Assembly: GCA_045617585.1 (NCBI GenBank)
Contig: JAZLIW010000127.1
Location: 1-57,691 of the forward strand
From: CAKRZE01 sp045617585
Lineage (GTDB): Bacteria; Bacillota; Clostridia; Oscillospirales; CAG-272
DNA: 57,691 nt
Reading direction: 5' to 3'
In this document: positions 55,563-57,691 of the stretch, one piece after another
Numbering within the stretch: the first letter of the stretch is position 1
How the letters are laid out: each line of letters opens with the position of its first letter
Notes under the pieces: model-generated
Databases searched by the model: none
Seen by the model: only the letters and a program-made list of their open reading frames with translations
Told to the model about the DNA's origin: nothing
Program-made: the position numbers and the translations under genes

Positions 55563-57691
55563 ATGACACTGCTTCGGTATGAGATCAAAAAACTGTCGGG
55601 AGCACGTTTTCTTCGTGCCCTTTTGGTGCTTTCCGTGCTTCTGAACGGGCTCCTTTCCTATTGGCTTGCCCCGGTCGAGGAGGACGCGGACGCACACCGG
55701 CTGATCTGCCGCCTCGTCTTGGAGGACCCGAAGGGAATGAAGGCGTATCAGGAAGAGCTGGAACAGTTCCGCCGGGACTATACCGCCAAAGCGCGGGCGG
55801 AAAAGGAAAATATCAAGTACGTCCCGCCGCCCGTCTACCCCTGCACCTTTACGGGTGACCCGGACCTGAACGATTACGTACTGCTGCGCTATTACGCCAC
55901 GCAGATCGAGGGGCGGGAAGAGAAGGTCGCGGCGGATCTGGACCGTGTGATCCATGCCGCGATCGTCCACCGGGACGATCTCTCCGGGTATCATCCCGTC
56001 GATCCCTCCTCCTTTCTCTATCGCAGGCAGCTTCTGATCGAGGCGCGCTACCGGGAGGCGCGGGAAGAGCTGACCGTCCTTCCGGTCTGGCATACGGGAT
56101 GGGGCACCTTTTTCCGGTACCGCTTTACCGGGTCTTTCCTCTGCGTCTTTCTTGCCGCGCTCGGCTCGTTCGTCTTTCTGAACGAGCGGAACGGGATGGG
56201 CTGCGTGCTTCTGCCGAGCCCCGGCGGCAGAGGAAAGACCGTCGCGGCAAAGCTCGCCGCCGCCCTCCTCGCCTCCGTCGCCGCGCTGCTCCTGCTCGAC
56301 GGGGCGGCACTGCTCGGCGTGTGGGCAAAATGCGGTCTTTCCCCGCTCGGGGAATCGGTCCAGGTCTTTCCGGAACTGACCTACGTCCCCTACGCCGTGA
56401 CGGTCGGCAAATTCCTTTGGGTCACGGAGCTGTTCCGCGCGCTTGCCGCGGCATCCGTCTGCGTCCTCTTCCTCGTGCTCTCGCTCCTCCTGCGCAGCCG
56501 CCCCCTCTCCTTCCTAGCCGGGGTCGTCGTGACCGGAGGCTGTTACGCGCTTCTTCTGTTCGGGAACGGGGGCGCGGCGACCGTCTTCGATCCCGCCCTC
56601 GTCTTTTCGACCGGGGATTTCTTTGAAAAACTGCGCACCGTGAACTTCTTCTCCCGCCCGGTGGACGACGCGGCAGCCGCTTCCGTTTTCTTCGCTTTGG
56701 TCCTGTGCGCCGGGGCGGTCCCCTGCTTCCTTCTCTTCCGCCGTGCCGCCGCCTTGTCCTCCTCCGCGGTCAGGCTGCCCGCCTTCCTCAGGCGCGTGAA
56801 GCCGAAGGAGCGGAAAAAACGTGCCCGGACCTTCTTTCTCCTCCCGCACGAGGCGGCAAAGACGCTATCCGGCGTTTCCGCCGTGCTCCTTCTCGCCGTT
56901 CTTGCGGTTCTCCGCTGGGATACGGCGTCGGGGATCTACCAGCGGACGCGTGATTACAACGCCGTTCTCTATCGGGAATACTTGGAGACCTACGGCGGAC
57001 AGATCACGGAGGAAAAGCGGGAGGCGATCCTTGCCGAGGCGGAACGGATCCGCTCCGCGATCGAGGATACGGATCAGAAAATCGACGAACTGCAGAGCGG
57101 GGAGATCACCCTCGAGGAATTCGTTGCGTTCCAGAAGGAACAGAACTACGCCTACGAGCACTCCGCCGCGATCGGTCTGGTCAAGGAGCAGCTCGAATAC
57201 TGTGACCGCGCCGCGGAAGAGACGGGCGCGGTGCCCTGCCTCCTCTACGTTTTCGACTGGCAGAAATTCTTCGCCGCGCCGCCCGACTGGATCACGGCGC
57301 TCGCCGTGCTTTTCCTCTCGGTCGGTATGGCGTGCGCAGAATACGAGCACCGGGACGGAACGGGCGCGCCCGCGGCGCTGATCAAAGCCACGAAGCACGG
57401 CAGAGCGCGCCTTTTCCTGCGCAAGCTTTCCGTGACCGTGCTCCTTTCCCTGCTCCTCGCCGCGGCGGCAGCCGCCCTCGATCTGTCTCTCGCCTTTTCC
57501 CGCATGCGGCTGGAGAACGCGTCCTTCCCCGCCTTTTCGCTCCCCGGTCTGGAGGGCGTTCCGGTCACCGTATCCCTCGCGGAGCTGACCGCGTGGATGG
57601 CGGCGGAAAAGATCGCGGTCACGGTCCTGTTCCCCGTCTTCTCCTTCTGCCTCGCGGAGCTGATCCGCAGCCGGATCGCCGCGATGGCGGC
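55563..57691 (+). CDS. ABC-2-type membrane permease with duplicated halves (partial)
   Basis: An open frame of at least 709 residues that runs off the right edge, starting MTLLRYEIKKLSGARF behind AAAGGAGGG. It alternates hydrophobic helices with large extracytoplasmic segments: TM1 about 19-38, a polar loop to about 180, then five or six helices to about 405, a second first-helix near 437-455, a helical loop to about 575, and further helices. The segment FVFLNERNGMGCVLLP..GRGKTVAAKLAAALL (about 199-236) is echoed by MACAEYEHRDGTGAPAALIK..GRARLFLRKLSVTVLL (about 586-622), so the protein is an internal duplication of an ABC-2-like half. The ATPase, if any, lies beyond the window. It may be a bacteriocin/antibiotic-response exporter. 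Confidence 0.82.
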   Translation, partial: MTLLRYEIKKLSGARFLRALLVLSVLLNGLLSYWLAPVEEDADAHRLICRLVLEDPKGMKAYQEELEQFRRDYTAKARAEKENIKYVPPPVYPCTFTGDPDLNDYVLLRYYATQIEGREEKVAADLDRVIHAAIVHRDDLSGYHPVDPSSFLYRRQLLIEARYREAREELTVLPVWHTGWGTFFRYRFTGSFLCVFLAALGSFVFLNERNGMGCVLLPSPGGRGKTVAAKLAAALLASVAALLLLDGAALLGVWAKCGLSPLGESVQVFPELTYVPYAVTVGKFLWVTELFRALAAASVCVLFLVLSLLLRSRPLSFLAGVVVTGGCYALLLFGNGGAATVFDPALVFSTGDFFEKLRTVNFFSRPVDDAAAASVFFALVLCAGAVPCFLLFRRAAALSSSAVRLPAFLRRVKPKERKKRARTFFLLPHEAAKTLSGVSAVLLLAVLAVLRWDTASGIYQRTRDYNAVLYREYLETYGGQITEEKREAILAEAERIRSAIEDTDQKIDELQSGEITLEEFVAFQKEQNYAYEHSAAIGLVKEQLEYCDRAAEETGAVPCLLYVFDWQKFFAAPPDWITALAVLFLSVGMACAEYEHRDGTGAPAALIKATKHGRARLFLRKLSVTVLLSLLLAAAAAALDLSLAFSRMRLENASFPAFSLPGLEGVPVTVSLAELTAWMAAEKIAVTVLFPVFSFCLAELIRSRIAAMA

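Noticed and set aside
54837..56093. 418-codon minus-strand frame across the sensor lipoprotein and permease start
   Set aside because: It covers two plus-strand genes with clear starts and ribosome sites; composition is that of a shadow.
1..57691. tRNA, rRNA, CRISPR arrays, insertion sequences, integrases, prophage, origin of replication
   Set aside because: Reading both strands showed no transposase or integrase proteins, no regularly spaced direct repeats and no recognisable RNA gene. A covariance-model search would be needed to exclude small RNAs and riboswitches.

Overview
The window looks like a chromosomal segment of an uncultured, moderately GC-rich Clostridia-type anaerobe (Oscillospirales/Christensenellales-like). 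Supporting signs are many Gram-positive lipoproteins, an EpsG-type polymerase, a TRAP permease, several carbohydrate-uptake genes, and housekeeping promoters that mostly match TTGACA-N17-TATAAT, usually with an extended TGn before the -10. I found no rRNA, tRNA, CRISPR array, insertion sequence or phage gene. Lineage is inferred from protein style only.

Layout. (1) 1-4314, minus: an oligopeptide ABC operon (very large lipoprotein binding protein, OppB, partial OppC) with a strong hairpin between binding protein and permease. (2) 4451-6833, minus: M16 peptidase and SGNH esterase. (3) 6951-9763, minus: LysR regulator, TRAP-type large permease and a two-helix small membrane protein. (4) 9808-25483, minus: a surface-polysaccharide operon of about 15.6 kb behind one consensus promoter: VOC protein, PIG-L deacetylase, phosphoglycosyl transferase, SDR, three ATP-grasp enzymes, Alg14/Alg13-like glycosyltransferase pair, acyltransferase, EpsG/Wzy, GT2, Wzx, DegT transaminase, RfbA, RfbB and an unusual second PLP-type protein. 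The set points to a dTDP-4-amino-4,6-dideoxyhexose, not rhamnose, with ATP-dependent ligations perhaps adding amino acids or acids to the sugar.

(5) 25663-28629, plus: Gfo/Idh/MocA oxidoreductase coupled to an unknown exported, C-terminally anchored protein. (6) 28648-30079, minus: MATE exporter. (7) 30097-36614, plus: an operon joining a URO-D-like protein, an FRG-domain protein and a complete carbohydrate ABC importer whose binding protein has both a lipobox and a C-terminal membrane helix. (8) 36676-37546: OB-fold-like lipoprotein. (9) 37643-42699: an Ig-domain surface protein coupled to a lipoprotein GH2 glycosidase. (10) 42728-46895, minus: beta-helix protein, WecB just behind a terminator, and a sugar-binding lipoprotein without permeases. 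(11) 46990-49164: lipoprotein with HEXXH. (12) 49173-50917: ACT-domain protein and UPF0210 protein. (13) 51003-57691 (runs off the end): ECF-like sigma factor, membrane protein with an extracellular propeller-like sensor (probable anti-sigma factor), two lipoproteins, one carrying a recent copy of that sensor domain, and a duplicated ABC-2-type permease.

The most original material is the ATP-grasp-rich glycan operon, the URO-D/FRG/ABC operon, and the sigma-factor locus with its duplicated sensor domain.
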